DNA of 64,000 nt from CAUTUX01 sp963545485 (GCA_963545485.1 CAUUJG010000007.1:7591-71590); one strand, 5' to 3'; shown: positions 1-10,024, counted from the first letter of the stretch. The notes: generated by a model from the sequence alone, not told the origin. Program-made: numbers and translations.

Positions 1-554
1 GAGTTGATTTTTATACTGTATCAGGACATAAATTCCATGGTTTAAAGGGCGTTGGATTTTTATATCTTAAAGATGAAAAAAATATAAAGCCATTGATATA
101 TGGTGGTGGACAGGAAAAAGGATTACGTTCCGGGACAGTGCCTTTCCCAAATATTAAAGCGATGCATGAAGCCATTAAAATAGGTAACGAAAATTTAAAA
201 GACAAAATTATGCTAAGACAAGAATATATTAAAAATTTAAGAAACAAACTTGAAAAAAATATACCCGATATATTCTTTCTTTCTGATGAGTATTCAACAT
301 CGATACTTCAGTTAGCAATTAAGAATATTCGAGGAGAAGTACTGTTACATGCCTTGGAAAAACACAATATTATTATGGGTACCGGATCTGCTTGTGCTGG
401 AAGAAAAGAAAGTCTATATAAAAAATCATTAGAAATTCCTGATGATTATAAAAATGGAATAATAAGATTAAGCATCTCATCATTTAATAATATTGATGAA
501 ATACAATATGTGGTTGAAAAAATTACTGATGAGGTAAGAGAACTGCGAGTATAA
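1..554 (+). CDS. Cysteine desulfurase, NifS/IscS family (5' truncated)
   Basis: This is the C-terminal part of a class V PLP-dependent aminotransferase that takes sulfur from L-cysteine and passes it on as a persulfide. The open frame continues to the left edge of the window (codons from base 3). The PLP-binding lysine is in SGHKFHGLKG, with the Lys codon at 30-32. The persulfide-forming cysteine is in GTGSACAGRKES, with the Cys codon at 393-395. thiI starts 1 bp after the stop. In Firmicutes a dedicated desulfurase (NifZ) next to thiI supplies its sulfur, so by context this is probably the ThiI partner rather than the general SufS or IscS. The start lies outside the window. Confidence 0.93.
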   Translation, partial: VDFYTVSGHKFHGLKGVGFLYLKDEKNIKPLIYGGGQEKGLRSGTVPFPNIKAMHEAIKIGNENLKDKIMLRQEYIKNLRNKLEKNIPDIFFLSDEYSTSILQLAIKNIRGEVLLHALEKHNIIMGTGSACAGRKESLYKKSLEIPDDYKNGIIRLSISSFNNIDEIQYVVEKITDEVRELRV

Positions 555-555
555 A

Positions 556-1740
556 ATGGAAGAAGTAATAATAATAAGATTTGGTGAAATATTTTTAAAA
601 GGGAAAAATAAGAAAGCTTTTGAAAAGTTACTGCTTAAAAATATTAAAAATGCATTATTTAAAGAAAATATTACATACGATATTGTTTCGTTACAAAATA
701 GATACTATGTTAAAAGCTTTACCGGCGAAAATAAAAATAAAATTTTAGATATTGTCTCATCAACATTTGGAATATATTCATATTCAACAGGCTATTTAAC
801 AAAATATAAAGATATTTTATTTAATGAAGTTGGTATTATTTTGGCTAATTATGCAAAAGAATTACATTCATTTAATGAAGATAAGAATAAAACATTTAGG
901 ATTACCACAAATCGTGCAAATAAAACAGTTGCTAAGTCTTCATCTGAAATTTCAGCGTATCTAGCTTCATTTATTTTAGATAATTGCGATTTAAAAGTTA
1001 ATTTAAAGAATTTTGATTATGAATATACTATTGACTTAAGAGAAAATGGTGACATATTTATTTTTGATAATATTAAATATGGACAAGGAGGACTTCCTGT
1101 AGGATCTTCATCACATGGGTTACTTCTTTTATCTGGGGGAATTGACTCTCCTGTTGCCGGATACATGATGGGTAAAAGAGGAATGAAACTTTCAGCGATA
1201 CATTTTGTTTCTCCACCATACACTTCAGAAGGTGCTAAAAACAAAGTAATACAACTTAGGAATATAATATCTAAATATTGTACCGACATTACATTATACA
1301 TAGTACCTTTTACAGAAATTCAGATGTCAATACATAAAAACTGCTTACCAGATTACATGATAACTATAATGCGAAGATTTATGATGAAGATAGCAAATAA
1401 AATTGCAATCGAAAATAATATATCTGCGATCATTACAGGTGAGTCGTTGGGACAAGTTGCCTCTCAGACGGTTGAAAGTATGGTATCAACAGAAAGTGTA
1501 AGCAAGCTACCAATTTTTAGACCTGTAATAGGAATGGATAAAGAAGAGATAATTAATATAGCAAGAAAAATTAAAAGCTTTGAAACTTCTATTTTACCTT
1601 TTGAAGATTGTTGTACAGTATTTCTTCCAAAGAATCCTATAATACATCCAAAGTTAGATAATGTTGAAAAAATCGAAAATCAAATTAAAAATATTGATGA
1701 ATTAATAGAAAAAGCCATTCAAAATATGGAAATTGTATAA
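556..1740 (+). CDS. thiI: tRNA 4-thiouridine synthase ThiI
   Basis: ThiI adenylates and thiolates U8 of tRNA and can contribute to thiamine thiazole synthesis. The 394-residue protein starts with the typical RFGEIFLKGKN segment, has a ferredoxin-like/THUMP RNA-binding region to about residue 165, and then the PP-loop ATP pyrophosphatase motif SGGIDSP at 193-199. The C-terminal EDCCTVFLPKNP segment is also conserved. It lacks the C-terminal rhodanese domain of the E. coli enzyme, as is usual in Firmicutes, so sulfur must come directly from a desulfurase. The gene for such an enzyme lies immediately upstream. The stop codon shares one base with the miaB start. Confidence 0.95.
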   Translation: MEEVIIIRFGEIFLKGKNKKAFEKLLLKNIKNALFKENITYDIVSLQNRYYVKSFTGENKNKILDIVSSTFGIYSYSTGYLTKYKDILFNEVGIILANYAKELHSFNEDKNKTFRITTNRANKTVAKSSSEISAYLASFILDNCDLKVNLKNFDYEYTIDLRENGDIFIFDNIKYGQGGLPVGSSSHGLLLLSGGIDSPVAGYMMGKRGMKLSAIHFVSPPYTSEGAKNKVIQLRNIISKYCTDITLYIVPFTEIQMSIHKNCLPDYMITIMRRFMMKIANKIAIENNISAIITGESLGQVASQTVESMVSTESVSKLPIFRPVIGMDKEEIINIARKIKSFETSILPFEDCCTVFLPKNPIIHPKLDNVEKIENQIKNIDELIEKAIQNMEIV

Positions 1741-3065
1741 TGTCGAAAACATATAAAATTAACACATACGGCTGTCAGATGAATGTTCATGAATCTGAAA
1801 AAATTGCAGCAATTTTAAACGAAAATGGATATGAAGCAACTGACAACCAAATAGCAGATATAGTTGTTTTTAATACATGCTGTATTAGAGATACCGCAGA
1901 AAGGAAAATTTTAGGTCATATAGGAAGATATAAAAAAATCAAAGAACAACATCCTGATATTATTTTAGTAATTGTTGGTTGTCTTTCTCAACAAGAAAGA
2001 TATGATGAAATATTTAAAAAAAGATATCCATATGTAAATATAATTTTAGGGACACGAAATATTTCTGACTTGAATGAAATTTTAAAATCATACTTATTAG
2101 AACATAAAAAAATTAAATATTCATCGCAAAAAATGCCAGTAGAGTATATGTGCCTTGATTCAAAATTGGAAAAGTATAGAACAAGTTTTCCAAATGCCTG
2201 GATAAATATCATATATGGATGCAATAACTTTTGTACATATTGTATAGTTCCACATGTAAGAGGTAGAGAGATATCAAGAAATAAAACCGATATTTTAAAT
2301 GAAGTGAAAAAATGTTTAGATTTAGGATACAAAGAGATTACTTTACTTGGACAAAATGTAAATAGTTATGGAAACGATTTAAGCACAAAAGAAACTTTTG
2401 CAAGTTTATTAAATACTATCGATCAACTTGATTATAAATTTAGATTAAAATTTATGACATCTCATCCAAAGGATTTAAATGACGATGTAATAGATGTTAT
2501 GAGTGATAGCAAACATATTGCTCATTATTTACATTTACCAATTCAATCAGGATCTAACAAAGTTTTGAATGATATGCATAGAAGATATACAGCGGAACAT
2601 TATTTAAATATAATCAAAAAAATTAGAAAGAAAATACCTGACATTGGATTGACAACAGACATAATGGTTGGATTTCCATCTGAAACGGATGCAGATTTTT
2701 ATGATACATATAACATTGTAAAAGAAATTAGATACAATAGTGTTTTTGCTTTTATTTATTCTCCTCGAAAGGGAACCCCTGCAGCTGAAATGGAACAAAT
2801 TCCATATGAAATTAAGCAAGAAAGATTAGATAAAATTTTAAAGTTACAAAATGAAATTACTATAGAAATGAGTAAAAACTCATTAAATGAAATTCATGAG
2901 ATTTTGACAGACGCATTTCTTATTTCTAAAATGGGATATGTAACCGGGAAAACATTTAATGGAAAAATTGTTAATGTTCCAGCTGAAAATATTGGAATAG
3001 GTGAATTTATAAATGTAAAGATTACATCAAATAAAAATACTTCAATGTTCGGAGAAAAGATATAA
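1740..3065 (+). CDS. miaB: tRNA-2-methylthio-N6-dimethylallyladenosine synthase MiaB
   Basis: This radical SAM methylthiotransferase converts i6A37 to ms2i6A37 in tRNAs reading UNN codons. The N-terminal UPF0004 domain carries three cluster cysteines (Cys12, Cys47 or the adjacent Cys48, and Cys81). The radical SAM CxxxCxxC motif is Cys161, Cys165 and Cys168 in YGCNNFCTYCIVPHVRG. A TRAM RNA-binding domain occupies roughly the last 70 residues. Its substrate is made by MiaA, encoded later in the same operon. The start overlaps the thiI stop by one base (TAATG), which suggests translational coupling. Confidence 0.96.
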   Translation: MSKTYKINTYGCQMNVHESEKIAAILNENGYEATDNQIADIVVFNTCCIRDTAERKILGHIGRYKKIKEQHPDIILVIVGCLSQQERYDEIFKKRYPYVNIILGTRNISDLNEILKSYLLEHKKIKYSSQKMPVEYMCLDSKLEKYRTSFPNAWINIIYGCNNFCTYCIVPHVRGREISRNKTDILNEVKKCLDLGYKEITLLGQNVNSYGNDLSTKETFASLLNTIDQLDYKFRLKFMTSHPKDLNDDVIDVMSDSKHIAHYLHLPIQSGSNKVLNDMHRRYTAEHYLNIIKKIRKKIPDIGLTTDIMVGFPSETDADFYDTYNIVKEIRYNSVFAFIYSPRKGTPAAEMEQIPYEIKQERLDKILKLQNEITIEMSKNSLNEIHEILTDAFLISKMGYVTGKTFNGKIVNVPAENIGIGEFINVKITSNKNTSMFGEKI

Positions 3066-5660
3066 TTGGAAGAAAAAATCACCCCGATGTGGAAACAATA
3101 TCACACTATTAAGTCAGAATATAAAGACTATATTCTTCTATATAGACTTGGTGATTTTTATGAAATGTTTTATGAAGATGCAAAAATTGGATCTGATGTT
3201 TTAGGAATTGCATTAACCGGTAGAAGTGCAGGGAATAATACAAAAGCACCAATGTGCGGAGTACCATTTCATAGTGTAAATTTATATATTAAAAAATTAA
3301 TTGAAGCTGGATATTCAATTGCAATGTGTGAACAGATTTCAGATTCATCTGAAAAAGGTATGGTTGAACGAAAAGTAGTTAGAGTTATAACCCCTGGAAC
3401 AGTCATAGAAGACACTATTTTATCCGAACCAGAATCTAATTATTTGGCATATATATATTTTGAAAGAAATAGTTTTGCAATTTCTTGGATAGATATTTCC
3501 ACGGGTGAATATAATGTATATTCTCATATTGATAAAGAACCATTAACTAAAATTCAAGATTTGTTATCTATGATAAAGCCAAAAGAGATTTTATCCAATG
3601 ATGAATTTTTTAAATTTCACTATGATATACCTTATTTTAATATGTTTAATATTAAGCCTAAAGTTTTTTCTTCAGGCAGAATGACTGTTAATAGTGCAAA
3701 AGAATTTTTAATTAATTATTTTAATTTAAAAACATTAAATTCTTTTGAGATAAAAAATGATTTAGAGATACTAGCTGCAGCTCAAATACTTTCTTATATT
3801 ATTAATACTCAACAACAAATTTTAAAAAATATAATTAAACTAACTGTTATTAATGAATCTATGTATATGATTTTAGATATTAATACTCGAAGGAATCTAG
3901 AGCTTATACAAAATGTAAGAGACGGTAAAAAAGAAGGAACACTAATAGAAGTACTTGATTATACAGTTACTCCAATGGGCTATAGAGCTTTAAAAAGTAT
4001 AATTGAAAAACCATTGCACATATCCAAGGATATAAATGCAAGACTTGATTCAATAACAGAATTAATTCAAAAAAAAGAGGAAACAAACAAATTAAATAAT
4101 TTATTTGCAAATATTAAAGATTTAGATAGAATACTGTCGAGAATTCTTATAGCATCAATTAATCCAAAAGAAATTTTACATGTTTTAGAAACACTTCAGT
4201 TAATACCTAAAATTAAACAACTACTTAAAGAACATAATTCGGAATTAATTAAAAATTTGAATAACGATATTTCTTATTTAGATGAATTTACAGATATTTT
4301 AAACAGATCTCTCGATAAAGAAAAAATTAATAATAATGAACACTTTGTTATAAATAGTTGTTTTTCAAAAGAATATGATGAATATAGTAATATTGCAAAA
4401 AATGCTCAACAATGGGTTGCTGCAATTGAGCAAAAAGAAAAAGAGCATACAGGAATAAAAAACTTAAAGATATCAAAAAATAATATTTTTGGTTTTTATA
4501 TAGAAGTAACGAAATCATTTACTAATTCTGTTCCGGATAATTATATTAGAAAACAAACATTGGTAGGGTCTGAAAGATATACAATTCCGGAATTACAAGA
4601 AATAGAAGAAAAAATTAATTCAGCAGAAATTAAATTAAATAATATTCAGGAAGAGATTATTAACAATATTAAAATTGAATTTATTAATCATTACTCTGAA
4701 TTGAAAAAAATTTCCAATTCAATAGGCATGTTGGATTGTTTAATATCGTTAGCTAAATCCGCAGTTATAAACAACTATCAGAGGCCTATAATTAGTGATG
4801 AAATCAAAGAATTAAAAATCATATCTGGAAGACATCCAGTCGTAGAGCAGATTTTAAAGAAAAATGTTTATGTTCCAAACGATACTACATTTGATAATAC
4901 AAAAAGAACGCACATAATATCTGGTCCAAATATGGCGGGTAAAAGCACGTATATGCGTCAGGTAGCATTAATTACATTAATGGCACATATAGGTTCATTT
5001 GTATCTGCAGAATCGGCACAGATTCCTATAATCGATAGAATTTTTACACGAATAGGTGCTTCAGATGATTTATTTACAGGGCAATCAACATTTATGGTAG
5101 AAATGAATGAAATTGCAATGATTCTAAATTATGCTACTGAAAACTCATTACTGATTATAGATGAAATTGGTCGTGGAACATCTACACTTGATGGATTAAG
5201 TATTGCTTGGTCTATCATTACATACATTAATGATAAAGTAAAAGCAAAAACCTTGTTTTCAACACATTTCCATGAATTAATAGAATTAAATGATGTTGAT
5301 GGAATTATTAATTATCATATTCTTATAAGTGAAAAAAATAATAAAATTAACTTTTTGTATAAAATAGTTCCAGGTGGAGCTGTTAGAAGTTACGGAATAG
5401 AAGTGGCTGAAATAGCTGGAGTAAATAAAGAAGTTATAACAACTGCAAAACAGATTTTAAAGAACTTAGAGGTAAATAATATTGGATTAGACATACCAAA
5501 TAAGTCGGATTGGTACACACAAGGTAACTTGTTTGATTACAAAGAAAAAAGTAAAATTGAAAAAGAAATTTTAGATTTAAATTTAGATAATATAACACCT
5601 TTACAAGCATTAACTTATTTAATTGATATTAAGAAAAACATAGAGGAATCTTATGAGTAA
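3066..5660 (+). CDS. mutS: DNA mismatch repair protein MutS
   Basis: MutS recognises base mismatches and small loops and recruits MutL. The 864-residue protein begins with TPMWKQY followed by the mismatch-contacting GDFYEMF segment. The ABC-type ATPase has its Walker A at about residues 619-626 (GPNMAGKS), Walker B LLIIDE at about 695, a GRGTST signature and the H-loop STHFHE near 731. The start is TTG at 3066, directly after the miaB stop. It is preferred over the ATG at 3087 because it keeps the conserved residues before TPM and has GGAG about 10 bases upstream. The gene overlaps mutL by 8 bp. Confidence 0.97.
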   Translation: MEEKITPMWKQYHTIKSEYKDYILLYRLGDFYEMFYEDAKIGSDVLGIALTGRSAGNNTKAPMCGVPFHSVNLYIKKLIEAGYSIAMCEQISDSSEKGMVERKVVRVITPGTVIEDTILSEPESNYLAYIYFERNSFAISWIDISTGEYNVYSHIDKEPLTKIQDLLSMIKPKEILSNDEFFKFHYDIPYFNMFNIKPKVFSSGRMTVNSAKEFLINYFNLKTLNSFEIKNDLEILAAAQILSYIINTQQQILKNIIKLTVINESMYMILDINTRRNLELIQNVRDGKKEGTLIEVLDYTVTPMGYRALKSIIEKPLHISKDINARLDSITELIQKKEETNKLNNLFANIKDLDRILSRILIASINPKEILHVLETLQLIPKIKQLLKEHNSELIKNLNNDISYLDEFTDILNRSLDKEKINNNEHFVINSCFSKEYDEYSNIAKNAQQWVAAIEQKEKEHTGIKNLKISKNNIFGFYIEVTKSFTNSVPDNYIRKQTLVGSERYTIPELQEIEEKINSAEIKLNNIQEEIINNIKIEFINHYSELKKISNSIGMLDCLISLAKSAVINNYQRPIISDEIKELKIISGRHPVVEQILKKNVYVPNDTTFDNTKRTHIISGPNMAGKSTYMRQVALITLMAHIGSFVSAESAQIPIIDRIFTRIGASDDLFTGQSTFMVEMNEIAMILNYATENSLLIIDEIGRGTSTLDGLSIAWSIITYINDKVKAKTLFSTHFHELIELNDVDGIINYHILISEKNNKINFLYKIVPGGAVRSYGIEVAEIAGVNKEVITTAKQILKNLEVNNIGLDIPNKSDWYTQGNLFDYKEKSKIEKEILDLNLDNITPLQALTYLIDIKKNIEESYE

Positions 5661-7431
5661 AATAATTCATTTAAGTGAAGATGTATACAATATGATTGCG
5701 GCTGGTGAAGTTGTAGAAAATCCATCTTCTGTAGTAAAAGAACTTGTTGAAAATTCTATAGATGCTGGTGCAACACAAATATTTGTATATACAGAGAAAG
5801 GCGGTAAAGAATTAATTAGAGTATCAGACAATGGTATTGGCATTGAATACAATGATCTTGAATTGGCATTTATGCCTCATTCAACAAGTAAAATATCGTC
5901 AGCTCTAGATTTGTCTCAAATAAGTACTTTAGGATTCAGAGGTGAAGCCTTACCTTCAATTGCTTCGGTTGCAAAAATAGAAATATTCTCTAGATATAAA
6001 AATTCTGACATCAGTGGCCATTTGGTTATTGATGCAGGGAAAATACTTTTAAAAGAACAATGCAATTGTGCAATTGGAACTAAAATTTTGGTTAGCAATT
6101 TATTTTATAATGTTCCGGCAAGGCAAAAGTTTTTAAAATCAGATAACTTAGAAGAAAAATATATTAAGGAAAAAATTAAAAATCTTATATTTTCATCTCC
6201 AAATATATTTTTTAAATATGAAACTGAAAGTGGTATAAGTATGCTGTCAGAAGGACGGGGACTTGATTATGCAATTTCAGATATTTATTCTGATGAAATT
6301 GCCAATAATATGCTAACTGTAAATTATCAAAATCAATATGGCGTAACAGTTTTTGGGAAAATATCAAATATAAAAATTAGTAAAAGTAATAGGTCATATC
6401 AAACTTTAATCATAAATGGAAGAACGGTAACTGATAAAAAATTGCAAGTTGCAATTGAAAAAGCATATACGCCATATCTCATGACAAAGACATTCCCTTT
6501 ATATGTACTACATATTAGTATGCCATTTGATGAACTTGATATTAATGTTCATCCAACGAAATTCGAAGTTAGATTTTTAGACATAGGAAGAATATTTTCC
6601 GCTCTTTATAATGCCGTTATGCATGCACTACATGGATATGAAATTGATAGGAATAATGATAAAAAAACATTAATTAATGAAAATACTCAAAATAGAGGAT
6701 TCATAACTCCTAAAATTAATGCATCAATCAAATCAAATTCTGAAACACCAGTTTACAATGAGAAAATAGATAATAAAGGAGATGTTTTCATTTACGATAT
6801 TAAAGAAAGTATTTCAGATACAAAGACTGAAATATTAAATGTTGTTACAGAAGATGTCTTTTATGGGAAAATAATTGGTCAAGCTTTTGATACATATTTA
6901 ATTTTGGAATTAGATAATATTTTATATTTAATTGACCAACATGCAGCTCAGGAAAGAATAAGATATGATAATATTGTCAAAAATTTTAGTAATGATAAAA
7001 TCCAAAAGCTTTTAGTTCCATATATTTATAGAATGTCTATTGTGGAAGAAGAGTACATAAAAAATATATTTACATCATTAATTGATATTGGATTTAGAAT
7101 TGAAGTAACAGACGGTCAATTAACAATTTTTGCAATACCAGAAATTTTAACATCTTATGGTATAGAAAAAATAATTAATTACTTATTTAAAGAAATTAAT
7201 GACTTATCAGATAAAAATATTGATGATTTCGTTAAAGACTTATTTGCATCCAAAGCCTGCAAAGGTGCAATTAAAGGGGGCGATACTCTCACAAGACAAC
7301 AAATTGCGTATCTTTTGAAAATGATGAAAACAGATGACCAATTATTTCCTACTCAATGTCCACATGGTAGACCTTGTGTTTTTGAAATCACAAAAGATGA
7401 AGTTGAAAAAATATTTAAGAGAATTGTTTAA
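5653..7431 (+). CDS. mutL: DNA mismatch repair protein MutL (endonuclease type)
   Basis: MutL links MutS to strand incision. The N-terminal GHKL ATPase is complete: AAGEVVENPSSVVKELVENS, DNGIGI, STSKI and GFRGEALPSI. The C-terminal region has the metal-binding endonuclease motif at about residues 427-438 (DQHAAQERIRYD), plus SKACKGAIKGGD near 534 and CPHGRPC near 568. This fits the nicking MutL of bacteria without MutH. The last acidic position of the first motif is Asp where Glu is usual. It overlaps mutS by 8 bp and its TAA shares a base with the miaA ATG. Confidence 0.96.
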   Translation: MSKIIHLSEDVYNMIAAGEVVENPSSVVKELVENSIDAGATQIFVYTEKGGKELIRVSDNGIGIEYNDLELAFMPHSTSKISSALDLSQISTLGFRGEALPSIASVAKIEIFSRYKNSDISGHLVIDAGKILLKEQCNCAIGTKILVSNLFYNVPARQKFLKSDNLEEKYIKEKIKNLIFSSPNIFFKYETESGISMLSEGRGLDYAISDIYSDEIANNMLTVNYQNQYGVTVFGKISNIKISKSNRSYQTLIINGRTVTDKKLQVAIEKAYTPYLMTKTFPLYVLHISMPFDELDINVHPTKFEVRFLDIGRIFSALYNAVMHALHGYEIDRNNDKKTLINENTQNRGFITPKINASIKSNSETPVYNEKIDNKGDVFIYDIKESISDTKTEILNVVTEDVFYGKIIGQAFDTYLILELDNILYLIDQHAAQERIRYDNIVKNFSNDKIQKLLVPYIYRMSIVEEEYIKNIFTSLIDIGFRIEVTDGQLTIFAIPEILTSYGIEKIINYLFKEINDLSDKNIDDFVKDLFASKACKGAIKGGDTLTRQQIAYLLKMMKTDDQLFPTQCPHGRPCVFEITKDEVEKIFKRIV

Positions 7432-8342
7432 TGGAAATTTATATTGTTGGTCCTACAGCTTCTGGTAAAAGTGACCTAGCAATACAAATTGCTAAGATTT
7501 TAAATACAGAAATTATATCTGCCGACAGCATGCAAATATATAAGGAATTAAATATAGGCACTGCGAAAATAAAAAAAAATGAAATGATGGGCATCCAACA
7601 TCATATGATAGATTTAATTTCATATAAAGATGATTTTTCTGTGTCTGAATTTTCCAATAGAAGTAAAGAAATTATTAAAGAAATTAAATTAAAAAATAAA
7701 ATTCCTATTATTGTCGGTGGCACTGGGCTATATGTACATTCTCTTTTGTATAATATGAATTTTGGAAAAACAGTTAAAAATATTGAACTCAGAGCTAAAA
7801 TAGAAAAACTGATAAATAAATATTCACTAGAAAAAGTATATAGAATATTGCAAATTATAGATTACACAGCATCATTAAAAATTAATAAAAATGATAAGAA
7901 ACGAATTATTCGTGCACTAGAAATTAACCTGGAAACAAAAAAAAATATTTCATCTTTAACAGACAATTACTGCTTAGATAGAGAAATAATAATGATATTT
8001 ATAAATCCAAGCGACAGGGCATTATTATATGAAAAAATTAATTTGCGAGTAGATAAAATGTTTCAAGATGGGTTATTAGAAGAAATTAAACAAATTGATA
8101 ATTTTGAATACCAAAGTATGAAAGCAATTGGATATAGAGAATTTAATAAAGTTAATATAACAAATATCACTGAAGAAGAAATAACTGCGGTTAAAACGCA
8201 AATAAAACAAGATACTCGAAGATATGCTAAAAGACAGATAACTTGGTTTAAACAATATCAATTTGCAAAACAATTTGATTTAAATCAAAACCACAAAATA
8301 ATTAATTATATTACGGAGAAACTAAATGATTTCAATAAATAA
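7431..8342 (+). CDS. miaA: tRNA dimethylallyltransferase MiaA
   Basis: MiaA transfers a dimethylallyl group from DMAPP to N6 of A37 in tRNAs that read U-starting codons, the step before MiaB. The 303-residue protein has the P-loop GPTASGKS at 7-14, the DSMQIYKELNIGTAK substrate-recognition segment and GGTGLY. The length is normal for the family. It is translationally coupled to mutL (TAATG) and overlaps the next gene by 17 bp. No hfq gene follows in this window. Confidence 0.96.
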   Translation: MEIYIVGPTASGKSDLAIQIAKILNTEIISADSMQIYKELNIGTAKIKKNEMMGIQHHMIDLISYKDDFSVSEFSNRSKEIIKEIKLKNKIPIIVGGTGLYVHSLLYNMNFGKTVKNIELRAKIEKLINKYSLEKVYRILQIIDYTASLKINKNDKKRIIRALEINLETKKNISSLTDNYCLDREIIMIFINPSDRALLYEKINLRVDKMFQDGLLEEIKQIDNFEYQSMKAIGYREFNKVNITNITEEEITAVKTQIKQDTRRYAKRQITWFKQYQFAKQFDLNQNHKIINYITEKLNDFNK

Positions 8343-9537
8343 AATAGAGAATGATTTAAAAAAAGTGTTTGCTAGAATAGATGACATTGCAATATTTAAT
8401 CAAAAAAAAGTACTTGAGGCTTTTAGAATTAATCAAATTTCTGATTGGCATTTTACTCATACCACAGGATATGGGTATGATGATCTGGGACGTCAAATGT
8501 TATCTAAATTAGTTGCGACAATTTTTGATGCAGAAAGTGCTATAGCCTCTCCATTGATTACCTCTGGTACACATGCTATTTCATTAATGTTTTACGCGAC
8601 CTTATTTCCTGACGATATATTGTTATCAATAACAGGTAAACCATACGACACTTTAAATGATGTAATAAGTAAAAAAAATACAGGTTCACTAGCAGATTAT
8701 AAAATTAAATATCAAGAAATAGATCTTACAAAAGATGATTTTGACTACAAACAAATTGAAATGTATTTAAAAGAAAAATTTATTAAATGCGTATTTATAA
8801 CAAGGAGTAGGGGATATTCTCTTAGAAATTCACTATCGATTACTAAAATTAAAGAAGCTATTAAATTTATTAAAAAAATTTCACCTAATACACTAATTTT
8901 GGTGGATAATTGTTATGGTGAATTTGTTGATGAACTTGAGCCAACACAAGTAGGTGCAGATCTAGTTGCAGGATCTTTTATTAAAAATTTAGGTGGGGGG
9001 ATTGTTCCTACAGGAGGATATATAGTTGGAAAAAAAGAATTAGTGGATTTAGCTGCTAATAGATTAACTGTACCTTCATTAGGATTTGAAGTTGGTTCCT
9101 ACAGAAGTGGTTACAATGAATATTTTGAAGGATTATTTATATCACCAGTTACAGTTAAAAACGCATTAAAATCAGCAGCTTTATTTTCATCTTGTTTTTC
9201 ACATTTAGGATATGAAACAATTCCAGAAAAAAGTACCATACCATTTGATATTATTGTAAGCATAATACTTAAAGATAAACATAAACTATTAGAGTTTTGT
9301 AGATTAATTCAAAAATATTCTCCTGTTAATTCAAATGTAATTCCAGAGCCATATCAGATGCCTGGATATGATGATGAAATTATTATGGCGGCTGGAACAT
9401 TTATACAAGGTGCGTCCATTGAATTAACAGCTGATGCTCCAATAAGAGAACCTTTTGTAGTTTACTTGCAGGGCGGATTAACTTACGAACATTCAAAAAT
9501 AGTATTAAATGAACTGCTTAATTTAAATGTTTTTTAA
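8326..9537 (+). CDS. PLP-dependent aluminium-resistance / methionine gamma-lyase family protein
   Basis: This fold-type I PLP enzyme belongs to the family annotated as aluminium resistance protein or cystathionine/methionine lyase-like (Alum_res, related to B. subtilis YnbB). The predicted Schiff-base lysine is about residue 220 in GSFIKNLGGG. SPLITSGTHAIS and the preceding HFTHTTGYGYDDLGR segment are also typical. The real substrate is not established; a carbon-sulfur lyase role is an inference from fold relatives. The start has a GGAG Shine-Dalgarno sequence 7 bases upstream. It is the last gene of the operon and shares a bidirectional hairpin terminator with the small RNA gene that converges on it. 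Confidence 0.85.
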   Translation: MISINKIENDLKKVFARIDDIAIFNQKKVLEAFRINQISDWHFTHTTGYGYDDLGRQMLSKLVATIFDAESAIASPLITSGTHAISLMFYATLFPDDILLSITGKPYDTLNDVISKKNTGSLADYKIKYQEIDLTKDDFDYKQIEMYLKEKFIKCVFITRSRGYSLRNSLSITKIKEAIKFIKKISPNTLILVDNCYGEFVDELEPTQVGADLVAGSFIKNLGGGIVPTGGYIVGKKELVDLAANRLTVPSLGFEVGSYRSGYNEYFEGLFISPVTVKNALKSAALFSSCFSHLGYETIPEKSTIPFDIIVSIILKDKHKLLEFCRLIQKYSPVNSNVIPEPYQMPGYDDEIIMAAGTFIQGASIELTADAPIREPFVVYLQGGLTYEHSKIVLNELLNLNVF

Positions 9538-9621
9538 CTTTACATATTGCATTCCAAAATAAAGTTAAATTTTAAAATTGATAAATTATATATTAATTTA
9601 TTATTTTAAAATTTGTGATAA

Positions 9622-9756
9622 ATAAAAAAACACTTAAAGAGTGTTCTTTTATGAGAGCCTCGAGCTCCAGCCTTAATATCTGGCTTTTAGTCTTCAACTG
9701 TTCTCTCCCTACAACGCAGGTTGTAGCACGCTTTTCAGCAACGTAGCGCCAACGAC
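9622..9756 (-). ncRNA. Putative small RNA, copy 1 of a twin family
   Basis: This is an unrecognised, roughly 135-nt structured RNA. It has its own promoter (TTGACA at 9786-9791, 17-bp spacer, TATTAT at 9763-9768) and should start at G 9756 with GUCG. It ends in a hairpin followed by a U-run. From the preceding UU to the GACUAAAAG block (complement of 9684-9692) it aligns without gaps over 75 nt to the RNA at 11094-11229. The last 25 nt before the terminator loop (9636-9660) are identical in both. A hairpin CCAG/CTGG (9667-9670 with 9680-9683) is replaced by a different complementary pair in the other copy. GAGAG and CUCUC (9703-9707 with 9653-9657) can close the 3' domain. No tmRNA, RNase P, SRP or tRNA landmarks are present. 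Confidence 0.72.
9623..9650. terminator. Bidirectional intrinsic terminator
   Basis: A short hairpin with arms AACACT and AGTGTT is flanked by seven A on the left and CTTTT on the right. It can therefore end the minus-strand small RNA and also the plus-strand operon that finishes at 9537. It is almost identical to the terminator at 11096-11122. Confidence 0.75.
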
Positions 9757-9762
9757 AATTTA

Positions 9763-9791
9763 ATAATATAGGAGAAAAAGAAGGATGTCAA
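9763..9791 (-). promoter_or_regulatory. Promoter of small RNA copy 1
   Basis: On the minus strand TTGACA (9786-9791) and TATTAT (9763-9768) are separated by exactly 17 bp. This places the transcript start at about 9756, the first G of the conserved GUCG. The second copy has the same arrangement. Confidence 0.75.
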
Positions 9792-9995
9792 TGTAAACGC
9801 AAAGCCAATAAGAAATCTTGTTTTTAAGACATCTGAAGAAGTGTATGACGAATAGAGTGAAGTATATCAACCTACGGTTTTCTTTGCACATCATCAAATT
9901 TGTCGCATTGTTTATTCAATTAATGGCGTTGCCGGTATAATTATTTATATGATTAAAAAATGCAAATATTGTAATAATAGATGTAATTAAAATTA
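9792..9995. other. Intergenic stretch with no gene recognised
   Basis: Between the small RNA promoter and the promoter of the ORF6N gene I see no coding region, tRNA or strong hairpin. Short minus-strand reading frames here are AT-rich, unsupported by a ribosome binding site, and run into the start of the ORF6N gene. Confidence 0.5.
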
Positions 9996-10024
9996 TTGAT
10001 AAAAAGTACTCAAACAAATAATAT
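9996..10024 (+). promoter_or_regulatory. Promoter of the ORF6N gene
   Basis: TTGATA (9996-10001), a 17-bp spacer and TAATAT (10019-10024) predict a start near 10031. That leaves a leader of about 11 nt which holds the GGGGG ribosome binding site. The ORF6N gene is thus probably a unit of its own. Confidence 0.6.

Noticed and set aside
9622..9756. tmRNA, 6S RNA, RNase P or SRP RNA
   Set aside because: There is no tag-peptide frame or tRNA-like end, no GGAAGCAGC SRP loop, no RNase P core sequences, and the ends do not form the long closing helix of 6S RNA. Two differing copies side by side also speak against a housekeeping RNA.
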